A DNA stretch of 64,000 nucleotides from Microstegium vimineum (lineage: Eukaryota; Streptophyta; Magnoliopsida; Poales; Poaceae), in assembly GCA_022036555.1 (NCBI GenBank), contig CM039133.1, forward strand, positions 45,708,718 to 45,772,717. Reading direction: 5' to 3'. Of this stretch, positions 45,451-57,691 are shown in pieces. Position 1 is the first letter of the stretch. The number at the start of each line of letters is the position of its first letter. Under the pieces are notes generated by a model, which saw nothing but the letters and a program-made list of their open reading frames with translations, had not been told where the DNA came from and did no database searches. A program made the translations under genes and the position numbers.

Positions 45451-47640
45451 CTAGAGATCTCTCAGTAGTGGCTATGTGGTCAATCAAGCATTCGCCCTGC
45501 CCCCGCTATTTTCTTAGTCTAGTTTACTACTCGGTGAATTAGGCTACATAGATCCTTAGCTCTAGCCTGTATCCACATGTTGGCTTGGTGCTTGATCGTC
45601 GCAAGTAACTGCGGTATTTGTGTGACGGCTCCTCGAAGGCATCGTGCGTTTCTTTCCTTCCACAGATCCCAAGCCACTGTCATGAATAGGGAGTCCGCTC
45701 CCGACTTGCAGGTGCATGTCCATTGCGCTCTCCACGTTTGCCACTAGCCATGGATGGTTTCGCAGTGCTAAGCTGTGCCGTCTCTCCAAGGGCCGCACGA
45801 ATTTGCCACCACAGCTGCTGTGCAACGGAACAAGAGACGAGAATATGATCTATCGTCTCTGGTTCTTGGTCGCAGAGGAGGCAGCCAGTATGTGTATCTA
45901 GGCCATGGCGAGCTCTCCTGTCAGCCGTCCAGTGTCGCCGCTTGACCGCGAGCCAGAGGAAGAGCTTGAGCCTAAGAGGAGCCCAAGTTTCCTAGTTGAG
46001 CTCGGCGCCCTGCATTGGTTGCGAAGACAGGTGCAGCGTCTCATATGTCGACCTGACAGAGAATGTACCGTCTGATGCCCATCGCCATATGAGCTGGTCT
46101 GGTGCCCCTGTTAGCTGAACGTTCCGCATTGCGTTCCAAACAGTGATATACTCGGCGATTACCGGTACTGAGGTGCCTCGAGCTATCTGGCGGATCCAAG
46201 TTCGATCGAGAAGCGCATGTGCAACTGTCTGGGTTTGTGCAATGCGCCTGAGGATCAAAGCAAACAACGTCGGCACCATCGTCCTGATGGACTCCGCGTC
46301 TATCCACTTGTCGGTCCAGAATAGTGTCTGGGTGCCGTCGTCCACGATGATGAAGGTGGAGGCGCGGAAGAATGCCTGTGCTTCACTGGTACCCAAGCCC
46401 GGTCGTGATCGGTCTTTTGTAGCTAAAGCCATTTGGCTTCGAAAGCTGTTCCAGCAAGCCGTAGGTCAGTAATACCAAGTCCTTCGACCTCCTTTGGGCG
46501 CGTGCATACTGACCATGACACCATGCATTTGCCCCTAATGTCGTTGTCCCTTCCTGCCCACAGGAATCTCCGGCATATTGTGTCGATCTCTTTCCTTGCC
46601 CATGGCGGTAGGCCGTTAGCTATCATGCCATAGATCAGGATTGCTGATAGCACTGACTTGATCCAAATGAGTCTTCCGCTTTTGGCCATTAGCGGTCCAG
46701 GGGCGGCTAGTAGTCTGCACGCCACAGCGTCAACTGTCGACCTGATCGCACATTTGGGTATCTTCTTTGTTGACAATGGCAGACCTAGGTATCGAATCGG
46801 AAAGTTCTCCACTTGACATCCAAGAATTGTTTGGATTTCTGCTAGCGCGTCTCCTGCGCCAAAGATTTCGGTGACTGAGCATTTCTGGAGGTTCGTGCGC
46901 AGCCCCGATGCATCACCAAAGATCTGCAGTATCCTCTTGATCGCATTGGCTTCATGGCGGTCCGGGTGCACGAACAGAATATATAATGTCATCAACATAG
47001 AAGCTGCATTGGTGCTTTATGCCCTCATGGTCGAGGCCTCTGGTAATCCCCTCATCTTGTGCCTTGGCAAACAGGCGATTGAGTACCTCCATGCCCAATA
47101 TGAAGAGCAGTGGCGAAAGTGAATCCCCCCGCCTGACGGCACGTCTGTGTATAATGGGCGTCCCGGGCTGGCCATTGAGCAATATCCTGGATGTTGCTGT
47201 TGACAGCAGTGTGGCGATCCTTCGGCGCCAACGAGTGCCGAGCCCGAACGCTCTGAGGACATCTAGAAGGAATGGCCAAGCTATGGTGTCGAAGGCTTTG
47301 GAAATATCCAACTTGAATAGGACCTTGAGAATTTTCTTCTTCCTGAGTAGCACTGCAGCGCGTTGGATGTATTTGAAGTTGTCATGGATAGTCCGGCCAC
47401 GGATAAACGTGTTTTGGTTGGGCGATACTAATTCTTGCATTCTTGGCGCTAGCCGCATGGCTAGAATCTTAGACACCAGCTTAGCCAGGCTGTGTATCAT
47501 CATGATGGGTCTATACTCAGCCGGCGAGGCAGCATCTGCCCTTTTCGGCAGCAACACCACGAGTGCGCTATTGATTTCCACGAATGAATTGATTATAGTT
47601 TTGGTTGTTGCCACAACCTTGGAAATCTTGCTATTAATTA
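45451..47640 (-). pseudogene. L1-type LINE reverse transcriptase remnant
   Basis: On the minus strand, 47614-46952 encodes the fingers and palm of a non-LTR RT: RPIMMIHSLAKLVSKILA, FIRGRTIHDNF, FKLDISKAFDTI, RRGDSLSPLLFIL and the active-site box FYVDDI. The next segment (46998-46423, another frame) continues with the thumb and IRYLGLPLS, and 46432-45992 carries the zinc-binding RVT region (WRWASDGTFSVRS). There are frameshifts between segments. The 5' endonuclease region is missing, a typical 5' truncation. The 3' end is probably near 45560-45450; no poly(A) tail is evident. Confidence 0.85.
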
Positions 47641-48335
47641 AGGCGGTTCAAACTGAGAGAAACATATATTTTCCATTATTGGTTGTGACAATTTGTATAT
47701 GCATTTATGAGCTAGTATTAGATCCGGTACAACCCCCGTATTTTGATCCTATGCAGATGGTAGTGGGTTTAGCCGTCAAAATTGACGAGCTACGGCCACT
47801 GCTTACAAATAAAATTGATTCAGGGACAGAGAGTATATATATTAACCAGGTAAAATAATCTAAAGCATTATATTTTTCTTCGTAGAGTTACTACGGAGAA
47901 CATCCATTTTAGTATAAAAAATGTAACGCATTTTCTTTGTACCACTTAGTACTGTGAAAACATCCATTTTTAGTACAAAGCTAGAACCAGAAACGAGAAA
48001 ATGAGAATAAGGATAGACGAGCAGTAATTGGTACTCCAGCAAGGATAACACGTATAGTGAAATGAAAAGAACAGAAAAGGCCTAAATCTCTAATCAACCT
48101 AAGTTGAGAATAAGAACGTGGAACGAAAACAACGGCAACAAGACTAATCTGTAAACCCTGTCTCTAGCAAGACCTAACACCAGACGACTAACCCTATCTG
48201 TCTCTCTCATCATCATCGTGTCTTAGAGAGAGGCAGCAACACTACTATTCAGATATTCAGCAGCGAGCTGCGTGAGGTTTTAATTTGCTGGCAAATGGTT
48301 TGCCGTTTGCCGCCGGCCGGCCGTAATTTGACGCA
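47641..48335. other. spacer with one orphan exon-like segment
   Basis: From 47640 to about 47852 the plus strand is open and reads protein-like (YELVLDPVQPPYFDPMQMVV, then KIDELRPLL), ending at CAG followed by GTAAAATA, a possible donor. I do not recognise the product and no partner exon is found. The rest is AT-rich and featureless. The segment could be a captured or abandoned exon. Confidence 0.3.
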
Positions 48336-49897
48336 TTATACATGTCCCCATTGGATGGGGTGGAGATGGCGTTTGCAGGAGGAGACAACAGATACCAGTG
48401 TCTTCTTCCTCATGTCAACCTCGAGCCTCCATGACTTTTCGTTCCCGTTCGTCTCAATGTCGTCGGCCATGAAGCAGACGACGTCGGGCTTCTCCGAGCT
48501 CACGACGGGGCAATTGACTTCCACGCGTGGAATGTCCTCAGGCAGCGCCGCCCAGATCTCCTCGCAGTCAAGCACGCCTTCCTTCACCCACTCCAATGGC
48601 TGTGGCTCCCCCGCCGTCGAATTATTCAGGGCCATGGTCCACGTGGTCACCACGAACGCAGACCTAGAGCGTTCGCACACGCTCGCTCTCAGAGGGGCGC
48701 CACAGCAGCAGCGGTTGTCGATGCTCACGAACCGCACAACCGCCGGCACCGCGGCGCCGCCGCCCGGCGCAGCCGCCCGGCGCAGCCGCGGAAGCGGCAG
48801 CTCCGATGCTCCGGTAGTACTCCCAATAAAGCGGCTCCTTGACGCCCTGGCCTTCCGGCCACTCGCCGTCGCTCTCGTTCTCGTAGCGCGGCACTGCCTT
48901 CACGGGCAGCGGCACGTACCGGAGCGTGGGGTTGTCCTCCTCCGCCATGTCGCACACGAGCAACGTGCTGTGGTCGTAGTTCACCCAGCACATGAAACGG
49001 TTCCCGGCGGGGACGGCGCGGTCGAGCTCCATCCAACTCCCCAGGTCGTGGCGGCCTCCCTCGTTGTCGACGATAGGCACCGCCGCCTTGAGCTCCCAGT
49101 CGCGGCGGCGCCCGGTGCGGAGCACGCAGAGCTCCGCCGTGTCGAACGGCGCTTCGTGCGCGACCTTGAGCTGGGCCACTACTAGGACCTCACCGTCGTC
49201 TTCGCCGGAGTGCAGGAGTCCGGTGTCCATCAATTCGAACTGACGTTTCGCGTAGAAGAACTCGTCATAGCAGTCGCGCTCGTGCATGGGGATGTGGCAG
49301 GCTGGGAGCAGCGACAGAGACGGCGGCGGCTGGTGACTGGGCGGCGGCTCTGTACAGGAAGTAGTCGGTGGCGGCATCCTTATAATTAATACCGAGACGG
49401 CGTTGCACCTTGTAGGGCACTGACATCTTCAAGAGGACAGAGTCGCCGTGCGCCGCGACGACGTCAAGGGTGTCGTCGTCATAATTACCTGGCAGCTTGT
49501 CTTTGTCGTCGCTGTCGTCGGGCCCGTGGCAAGAGTCATCCGGGTTGAAGCAGATGGAAGAGATGGCCGGCGGCGCTGCACGGCCGAGGGAGACGCGCAA
49601 GGGCCGTCCCCAGGAGGTGCGGGACTCCGCGGCGGTCTTGTCGTCGTCGGGGACGACGACATTGGCGGCGGCAGCGGAGTCACTGCGGCAGCCCCAGCGG
49701 TTCAGGACCATCCAGCGCGGGTCATGGTCATCCGCCGCTGCCGGAGCCGGAGCCTGACCCGTGGGTTCCAACTCCGCCTGGCGGGTTACGGCGGTGGTGA
49801 CCATGTGGCGGCGACTTGGGACGAGATCAGTGAAACAGCGTCGTCGGTTGATCATCATCCCACAGCCGGCGAGCCTCGTCATCATCAGTAGCTTCAT
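48336..49897 (-). pseudogene. DUF1618 gene with two frameshifts
   Basis: Three overlapping minus-strand frames make one DUF1618-like protein. The first runs from ATG 49897 to about 49335 (DPRWMVLNRWGCR, YKDAATDYFLYRA). The second covers about 49345 to 48800 (PPSLSLLPACHIP, RFMCWVNYDHSTLLVCDMAE, NPTLRYVPLPVKA). The third covers about 48755 to 48336 (VVRFVSIDNRCCCG, FVVTTWTM, SWRLEVDMRKKTL). Each junction lies in GC-rich repeated sequence, one at GCGCCGGGCGGC given twice. The wording and order match full-length grass DUF1618 proteins, whose function is unknown. Either this is a young pseudogene or two single-base consensus errors hide an intact gene. The locus has no introns. Confidence 0.75.
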
Positions 49898-50581
49898 ACT
49901 TGGCTTAGCGATTCGATCGACGGAGCTCACGGATGGCTGGCTGCTGCACGCGTGCGGCTGCGGTGGCGGCGGTCTGCGTCCGGGCGTGACACTAATATAC
50001 GCGCACGTAGGTACACTTCAAATTGGGCTGGATGCGTTTGTTAGCCAACGTACGGGCACTTGTTTCCTTTCCCATTAGCCATTGCGAGCCTGGCCTGGCC
50101 CGGCCCAGCCCAGCAACAGAAACACATGATGCCATTATTACAGTATATGAATAGAAAAAGGTCTAATTTTTCACCCTCGAGTCCTATTTTAGATGGCAAT
50201 TGTTGGACATGCTCTAAGGGCCCGCCCACTGCCTGTGGCGCGCCAAGGTGATGATGAATCCGTTCATATTTTGGAATATCTTGTTCAAAAATTTGCTCGT
50301 TGATAACGTACGATAGTACAACTCGTACTCTATGCTATCTATCTTATTACGTAGTACTTGTTAATTATGAGGAACAGTAGATTCCGGTTTGTATATACAG
50401 GACGAGTAGAGTTCGGTTTGTATATATATACAGGACGGCTATATATATTATTATAAGATGAAGAGAAGGGGCTAATTGACATAAGCTGTGCATGCACACA
50501 CGGATATGCGATCTGCTTCCGGTGTGAGCGTGGGCATCTGGCTAGCGGGGCAAGACAAGAGTATAATTCACCAAGCTAAGG
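49898..50581. other. spacer between DUF1618 and RBR genes
   Basis: The two loci are divergently arranged, so this 680 bp holds both promoter regions. GGCCCAGCCCAGC near 50100 is site II-like. TATATATA runs lie at about 50425-50450, upstream of the RBR start. No ORF is supported. Confidence 0.4.
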
Positions 50582-53500
50582 ATGTCTCTGGAACCCTTGT
50601 CGTCGGCGCCGCCCGGGGAGGTCGGTGCCGGTTACTGGGCGGCACCGGAAGAGGCTGCGGCGAGGTTGGAGGCTATGGCTGCCGCAGCTCGTGTTGATGG
50701 CGAGCTCTCAGAGGAGCAGTTTCAGGCCAATAGCCAGATACAGGAAGACGAGGTAACTGATGACAGAACACGACAGCCTTAACGTTTATCTTTTTTTTTT
50801 CCTTTTGTATTGGTTACTGTACATAGTTAAACCTTGGGTTCTTTCGATGGGATCGTGAGTACGTCTTGGAGATTGTTGACTCTTGAATTGTGCCCTATAT
50901 TTAGTTTATATTGTAATGCAAGTTCAGTTAGATTCAGAGTTTCAGACAAAATAACATATGAACGCGATTTTTTTTCCTTAAGGGCATGCGCTTTTAGCAC
51001 ATCAACCATTGGATTCACATTGAGATGTGTGTATGCATAGAGCTCAATGCGAATCCAACTGTTGCATATGCTAGGAGCACATGTCCTCAAGGGCAAGTTT
51101 AGTTTTCTCGTGTATGTATCTTTGATTGTTGTTCATGGAGAGTAGTATATATATATATATTTAAAAATGCATCTGATGGCATGCATGCTGTGATTGATTG
51201 ATCCGCAGCTGTTGGCACTGCAAGCCATCTACGGGGATGACATGGTCATCTTGGACAATATGAACGGCCTTCGGGCTTTTCAGGCAAGTATATATATATC
51301 CTCCAGATTCAGACTCGATCGTGCAGTTCATTCAATTGTATATATATACACTTTTCTCTTCTTCTTATATTATATAGTACAGTAAATCTTGATGCAAGTG
51401 TCCATGCATGCTTGTTCTTCATCTTCAGATCTCTCAACGCTACCAACTTGAAGGTGTCATCCAGCTGTACATGAACGTCGTCTGCTCCGAAGAAGAAGCC
51501 ACCAACGACGACGACGGTCTCCTGTACGCCTGCAGCCTGGAGCATCTGCCGCCCATAACGCTGACCTGCCTGCTACCTCGATCGTACCCGAGCAGCCGCG
51601 CGCCCTACTTCGTTGTCGCGTCCAAGTGGCTGGACGAGCCAGAGATCTCGGCGTTCTGCTCGGTCCTCGACGAGATCTGGGCGGAGCTGCCGCCGGGGCA
51701 GGAGGTCGTGTACCGGTGGGCGGACTGGCTGAGCGCCGCGTCCTGGTCCTGCATCATCAGCGCTCCCGCTCCATCAGACGATGACGATGACCAGCACCAG
51801 ATGGTCCAGACGCCGCCGCCGCCGCCGAAAGCTCTGTCAGTTGTTCATCTGGTTCTGATGAACGCGCCATAGGGAGAAGGCTTATCCTCGACTCCACCAT
51901 CCCTCTGATGAGACGTTACAGCTAGCAGAGGTCGCAGGAGGTGTTCGATCAGAGCATCCACGAGTGCGCAGTCTGTCTCACTGAAAATACTGGTGCGGCC
52001 GGTGCAGCAGCAGATCATCATCAATGTAGTCCGTTGGTGAAGAAATTCTCCTTTAATTTGTTGGTTTTTTTTTTTGCATGTAAAATCAAAATGTAGGCCG
52101 GAACTTCATCCAGCTCCCGCGCGGCCACTCCTTCTGCGTCAAGTGCATGGAGACCTACTGCAGCATCCACGTGAAGGAAGGCAGCGTGACGGCTCTATCA
52201 TGCTCAGACACGTCATGCCGCGCGCCGCTGCCACCTCACGCGCTGCGCCGTCTCCTCGGCAGCGGCGGCGACGAGGACGAGGGAGGCCGGCCTGTACGCG
52301 CGGTGGGAGTCGCTGTTGCTGCGGCGGACGCTGGACACGATGCCGGACGTGGCCTACTGCCCGCGGTGCAACGCGGCGTGCGTGGCGGTGGGGGACGACG
52401 CGCAGTGCGGCGTGTGCTTCTTCACCTTCTGCGCGCGGTGCGGCGAGCGGCGCCACCTCGGGCTCCACTGCGTGCCCGCGCGCGGAGGACAAGGTGGAGC
52501 AGCTTCTGCTGGAAGCGGCGGAAGCGAGGAGGGGGCAGAGCTCCGAGGAGGCGATGCGGCGCAGGGTGGAGGAGCTTCTTAGCCTGCGGGAGGTGCTCCG
52601 CACCACCAGGCAGTGCCCGTCGTGCCGGATGGCTATCGCTAAGACGCAGGGGTGTAACAAGATGGTCGGTCTGCTCCAACTGCGGCACCTTCCTTTGCTA
52701 CCGCTGCGGCCGCGCCATCAGCGGCTACACGGCCACTTCACGTGAGTCCACCTCTCTGTTGTTTCTGTTTTTCCACAAATCAATTACTGAAACCATATGT
52801 CAAACCACAAATCTGTTTTTCCAAAGAAAAAAAAGTCCTACACAGCTCAATCAAATTTGTATGATAAAATCTTTTAATCCGAATAGACAGATGAAGTAAC
52901 AAAATGAGCTTGCGGATGTAAGTCCACAAAGCAACAAATATTTGTATGCATTTCCTGTTCACCCACATACTACTATAAAAATCTATGCATGCAATCAAAA
53001 ATATTGTATCTTTGCGTTGTTCTATTACTGACTACCATAAAGGATGTTACTACACAGGACATCGAACTAATTCAATCATCAAACATTAGAGCAACAAGGA
53101 GAATAAATTATCTGGCACCATCTGAAAGTGATAGCTAATAATATTGAGGTAGAAAACAACATCTGGCATGTTCATGCCAAATTCATTGAGCTATGCAATG
53201 TGATCTCATTGCACGTTACTATTACCAAAAATATCAAACTAAATCAAAAGGGAAAAAAGAACAGTAGTCTCATAGTTGAGTACTTTTTCCCAGGATATGA
53301 AATGATCCATCTTTCTATCATATCATTACTTATAAGATTCTAGGGAAATTCTGAAGTTGTGGTTGTTTGGCTGACCTGCTTGCTCGTGGACCTGCTATCT
53401 CAACTCTTCTGACCCAATGCCATTCTCAGCTTGTTGAAATCTTGCTCCAAATCACCATCCAGCTCGATCTGAGTTAGCTGCAGCAACATTTCTATCAGCG

Positions 53501-55734
53501 CATATAAAAATAGAGAAAGGAAAATGTTTTAAAATATAATATCCATGACAAGTATGCATGATGGAAGCTCATAAACATAACCCATGCATGATTAAGAACA
53601 ACTAGCAGAAGCAAATATCTTCTGAAAACTGGATGAATCAGGTTGCGTGTCTATTAACATGTAAACAGATAGTCGGAGGCAATACCTTCCTGGCGGCCGG
53701 CTTTGAGCTCCTAGCCTCCTACAGGCAGGTTGCTGCTGCAATCCTTGCAACCAGCCAAATTGCAGCCCCTGGTAAGTGTATGCACCAAGCTCCTGCAGAA
53801 GGTCTGTATTGAGGCCATGCAAGAAAACCCTTAATGAGAAACGTACAGGCTACCAGCAACAGGGTTATCCGTGGAGGCGGTGCGTGCGGTGCAGTTTTTT
53901 AATTCATGTGATAGCAGAGAAGAAATGGTAGATGTTGGTTGAAATTTATGTGCAAGGTAAAATGACTAAAGTATCCTTAACTATGTTTAATTAATTTATT
54001 TACATCACATCGCTGGAAAAAAATTATGATGAAAGGAACCACCTCCCAAGCACCGTAACAGAGCTCTTTTTATTTATTAGCAAAAAAAGGAGATAGCAAG
54101 TAGCAAATCACATTATTAGAGCAGTGCACTTCATTTCATATTTATTTGAATGAAGCCTTATAATATGTTGAAGCTGAACAAACTAACTGCCTCTGAATCT
54201 GAACTAATGAGGGAGGTCTTTATTCACCTTTGAGGCTTGGAGGTGCACACCACAGTTAATATCTGGAAGCTAGGAAGGGCAGTTTGCAACTCGAGCTTCT
54301 TTTCCTTGATCATCTGCTTCATCCCTAGCTGTTGCTGCGAACTACTCACAACAACAAAAAAAGACAATCGAGGAAAAAGAACACCGGATCAGTTATCAGT
54401 AGCACCAAATGATTCCATTAACTTGCTAGCACAACTTCATTCAGGGCATGTAAGGGGATGGCAGGACGAGCTACCACTGTTGGATGCTACAGCTACTCAC
54501 GACAAGAGAGAGAAAAAAAGAGTGAAAGGAAAAAATCGGGAAGGAGATTTACAGGTGGAAGGAACCAATATGTGGATCGGAAGGAGAAGCAAGAAATCAA
54601 TCAATATGAAGACATCGACCCAAAGAATCTCACTTTCCATTCGTACTTGCCAGGGGTCAATGGGTCATTGCGAACTCGTCCGTTGGTGGCTTCTCGCTGA
54701 TGTCCGGTGGTTTGTACTCGCCAGCGTCAAGCAGTTTGTTGCGGCCGGTGGTGTCGGAAGAGGGCAAGCCAAGTGGAGCAGGACCTCCAGATCCAGGGTG
54801 AGGGGGGGAATAGGGTGTAAAAACACAGACTCTAGATGCTTTCTTACCGTAAAAATGGAGGTGGAGGAGATGCAAGGAGGTGAGCTGAGCCTCGATGAGC
54901 AGCGGTAAGGTCGTAAGGAGAGGGAGAGGACTGGCGGTGCCGGCGGAGGGAGGAAAGGTGAGATGGAGACCGAGCGGATGGGGCGTACTGGAGGTAAGTA
55001 GCGGCGGCGAGGGCGTCGGTGAGGTGCGGCGGCGGCGAGTGCGGGAGGACGAGGTGTGGAAATTGGAACCGCCAAGAAATCGTGGGTGGGTGAGGGAGCT
55101 TGTCGCTTAGGAGCTGCTGTGCCGCCTGACGTCGTTTGGTGGGTGGGCCGGACCGGCCTTATGAGCCTCACGCCTGAACGGCGGGGTTGGCCTGTTTGTT
55201 TGTCTCCCTTGTCTAATTGATGCTGGGTACTAAATAGTTATTTGGTACCAGGGTAACATATAGTAATATATATATATATATATATTCAATTTTGCATTGC
55301 CGATCATGTGGCATGCAGCAACGGGGAGTGCGGGCTGTTCGAGCGCGTGGGCAGGAGGCGGCTGGACGACGACGACGACTTCAAGGAGCCCGGGTGGATA
55401 CGGGCGATTAGCTACACAAGTGCCCCACGAGCGGCATCAAGCGCCCCAAGGTGAGCACATTATTGCATTGCATGCATATGGATTCATGCATCATGCTGGA
55501 TCATCAATGCAAGCTGCTATATACAGTATATTTCAGTATCAGCTACGGAGTACTAATAACTTTGATCTCATTTGTGTCAACTACAATCACCTTATTAACT
55601 TACAGAAGACGGGTAAGAACAACCTGCTGGTGTGCCGGACGTGCCAGACACGGTACTGCGCGCTGTGCTGGAAGAGGGTCTGGGATGTCTCCCACCACTA
55701 CGGGCCCTCGGGTGATTGCCAGCAGCGCAGCTGA
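50582..55734 (+). pseudogene. RWD-RBR (RING-IBR-RING) E3 ligase gene with frameshifts
   Basis: Exons: 50582-50752, 51209-51283, 51429-51992, 52097-52741, 55319-55450 and 55606-55734. The RWD domain spans exons 2-3 (LLALQAIYGDDMVILD, LEHLPPITLTCLLP). RING1 follows (CAVCLTENTG, then GHSFCVKCMETYC), then IBR (YCPRCNAACV, CGVCFFTFCARCG) and RING2 (CPSCRMAIAKTQGCNKMVC, with the catalytic-type cysteine in GCNKM). The order matches RNF14-like plant RBR ligases, which transfer ubiquitin through a RING2 thioester. Damage: frame change near 51835, TAG at 51923-51925, frame changes near 52285, 52485, 52664 and 52728, and one near 55412. The final exon is clean to TGA 55732-55734. Intron 2 has a GC donor. 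Intron 4 is 2.6 kb. A pseudogene is likely; consensus errors cannot be excluded. Confidence 0.8.
53340..55175 (-). other. possible antisense transcription unit inside RBR intron 4
   Basis: On the minus strand, a GC-rich CT-patterned leader-like stretch (55170-54850) ends at TTTTTACG before GTAAGA. It is followed by an exon-like segment at about 54347-54232 that starts after CGCAG, contains ATGAAGCAGATGATCAAG and ends AAAG before GTGAAT. Further open segments lie at about 53810-53690 and 53490-53395; the last reads LTQIELDGDLEQDFNKLRMA and stops. Splice phases are ambiguous and I recognise no product. It may be a nested gene, a non-coding RNA or captured fragments. Confidence 0.3.
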
Positions 55735-55799
55735 AATATGCATGCATTGTTCATCAAAGGAAATGTATTATCCGCTCTCGATCTTCAATCAAATTATTC

Positions 55800-55893
55800 T
55801 ACATTTCAAGTTTCACGTAACAGTTTTATAAACATTAAAACGATTTTAATAGTTTTAATGTTTATAAAACTGCTACGTGAAACTTGAAATGTA
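55800..55893. repeat. 94-bp near-perfect hairpin
   Basis: Two 42-bp arms (55800-55841 and 55852-55893) are complementary at 41 of 42 positions around a 10-bp loop. The left arm starts TACATTTCAAGTTTCACGTA. It begins 66 bp after the RBR stop codon. It may be a minimal MITE or the source of a small-RNA hairpin. Confidence 0.85.
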
Positions 55894-57691
55894 CAGCTAC
55901 AGTTATATATAATCCTATATATATATATATGGTTCATTGCGGGATTAAGTATATTATACGTCCACCCAGATGATGCACACGAAATATATTTATAAGTATA
56001 AAAAATAGTACCAGACAATTACAAAGGATCGGAGTGTGGTGGAATTACATGCATGACTCTTGTGTAAAGGACGTGCATGGCCACCTGGCAATACTTATAG
56101 TATGGATATACTTGTACACACACACACGCATACCGGCCACCAGTATATTGGCGGAGCAAATCGAGAGCGGTGGACTCCGACCTCCCTCTCAGGCTCTCAA
56201 CAGCATCATCGTCTTGCTCTACCTTGGTGTAATATATATAGTAATGGTAACAGAAAAAGTGCATGCCTTTTCACTTTTTCAAAAGAGTACCCCAACTTAT
56301 ATTATGCTCCCAAGCTAGTCTTATTGGATTTCTTTTTAATTTAATTTGATCAAACTCGTATTAGTCTTTGCGCAATTGGGTTAGGACTCTGGTACTTACA
56401 AGAGTTGAGGAACGGAACACATTTAGTGGTTGTGGTTGTATATAGATAGATTTTCTTTTACTTATTATATGGGTCTGCAAGTAAATGTAATTATTGAAAA
56501 AAAAATAGCGCTCGATCTTATAGGAATTCCTTTTCTATTTGACTTGGTGCCTAGCTTGTTGATTCCTACTTCCCTTGTTGCCTTTTTTTACCAGTTACTT
56601 GAACTCGAGTTGGTCATAAACTTTTGTGCATGAGTATGTTGTGTTTGATATTTTTTTTTTGTCTTTTTGAATAGTTATATGTAAGCAAGAGTTCTATTTG
56701 GATTAGGATACGATTTCTAGCTCCCCTTGTTGTTCTTTTACCTGTTACTTGAACTCGTGTTGATCATGAACTCTTGAATGGTCACGAAAGCAGGAGTTCT
56801 ATTTGAATTAAGATAGGATTTCTAGATTTTCAAATTACCTAAAAAAGTCTGGCATACCTGTATACGTCATATATAAAACATGAGGGCTACAATAGACATC
56901 AATAAAGACAATTTCTCCATTCACATAGTTAATTAGGGAGGGCCATACCAAAAAAATTAAGAAATTTTGCCTCTTTATTATTAGAAAAAAATAGATATGT
57001 ATGTATATCTCTAGTTCAGTACTTAAGAAATGTAATAAAAATCATATATAATATAAAAGATATCGTGTCATCCATGTGTGGAGTGTGCTTTTGCTTACTT
57101 ACCTAGTTTATTACCATTTAGACTTGGATTCTTCCATTCATGTTATATCGAAAACTCATGGACATGAGGTGGTCAAACATAAATTCAAATAGCTATGAAT
57201 AGAGATGTTAGGGCAATCCCAATGGTCTATTAATGACAGTTTCTATCCCTATTAACTATACTGCCAGCTAAGCAAAAATATGACGTGACAAGTCTATTTA
57301 ATAAAGAAAGAGAAGAATATTTGTTGAAACCGTTTCTTAACATGGAAACGATGAGGCCGAAGAAATGGTCGTTTTCTTGTTGGGAGGAAACGAGTGGTTT
57401 CTAGATGATTAGGGATCTCGACGGGACGTCCGGCCGTCTGGGTTCTCGCCGCCACGACGGCCGGGCTCGAAGCTTCTTGGGCTAGCTCATTCACGCCGCC
57501 GCCTAGGCCACACTCGCACGCTAGCCGCTCGTGCGCTCGCTGCCACCGCCATGCCGCGCGTGCTCGCTGGCCGCCAAGGCCGCAGTGCACCGTTCGGCGC
57601 GCACGTCGTGCCCGCTCGCGCCGCGCTCGTGCACTCGCGCCAGCCATGCTACTATGTCGTATAGTATAAGAAATGTTTTTAAGGTGATGTA
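55894..57691. other. spacer
   Basis: AT-rich sequence without a gene to about 57200. Related phrases near 56560 and 56730 (TTGCC or TTGTT, then TTTTACC, GTTACTTGAACTCG) form a diverged direct repeat. From 57207 (GGGCAATCCCAATGG) to about 57660 the sequence looks like a transposon end followed by a GC-rich Arg/Ala-coding block (57420-57650) that I treat as non-genic. Confidence 0.5.

Noticed and set aside
47019..47858. 279-codon plus-strand ORF opposite the LINE
   Set aside because: Most of it is the antisense of conserved RT motifs. Only the part after 47640 lacks that explanation and is reported separately.
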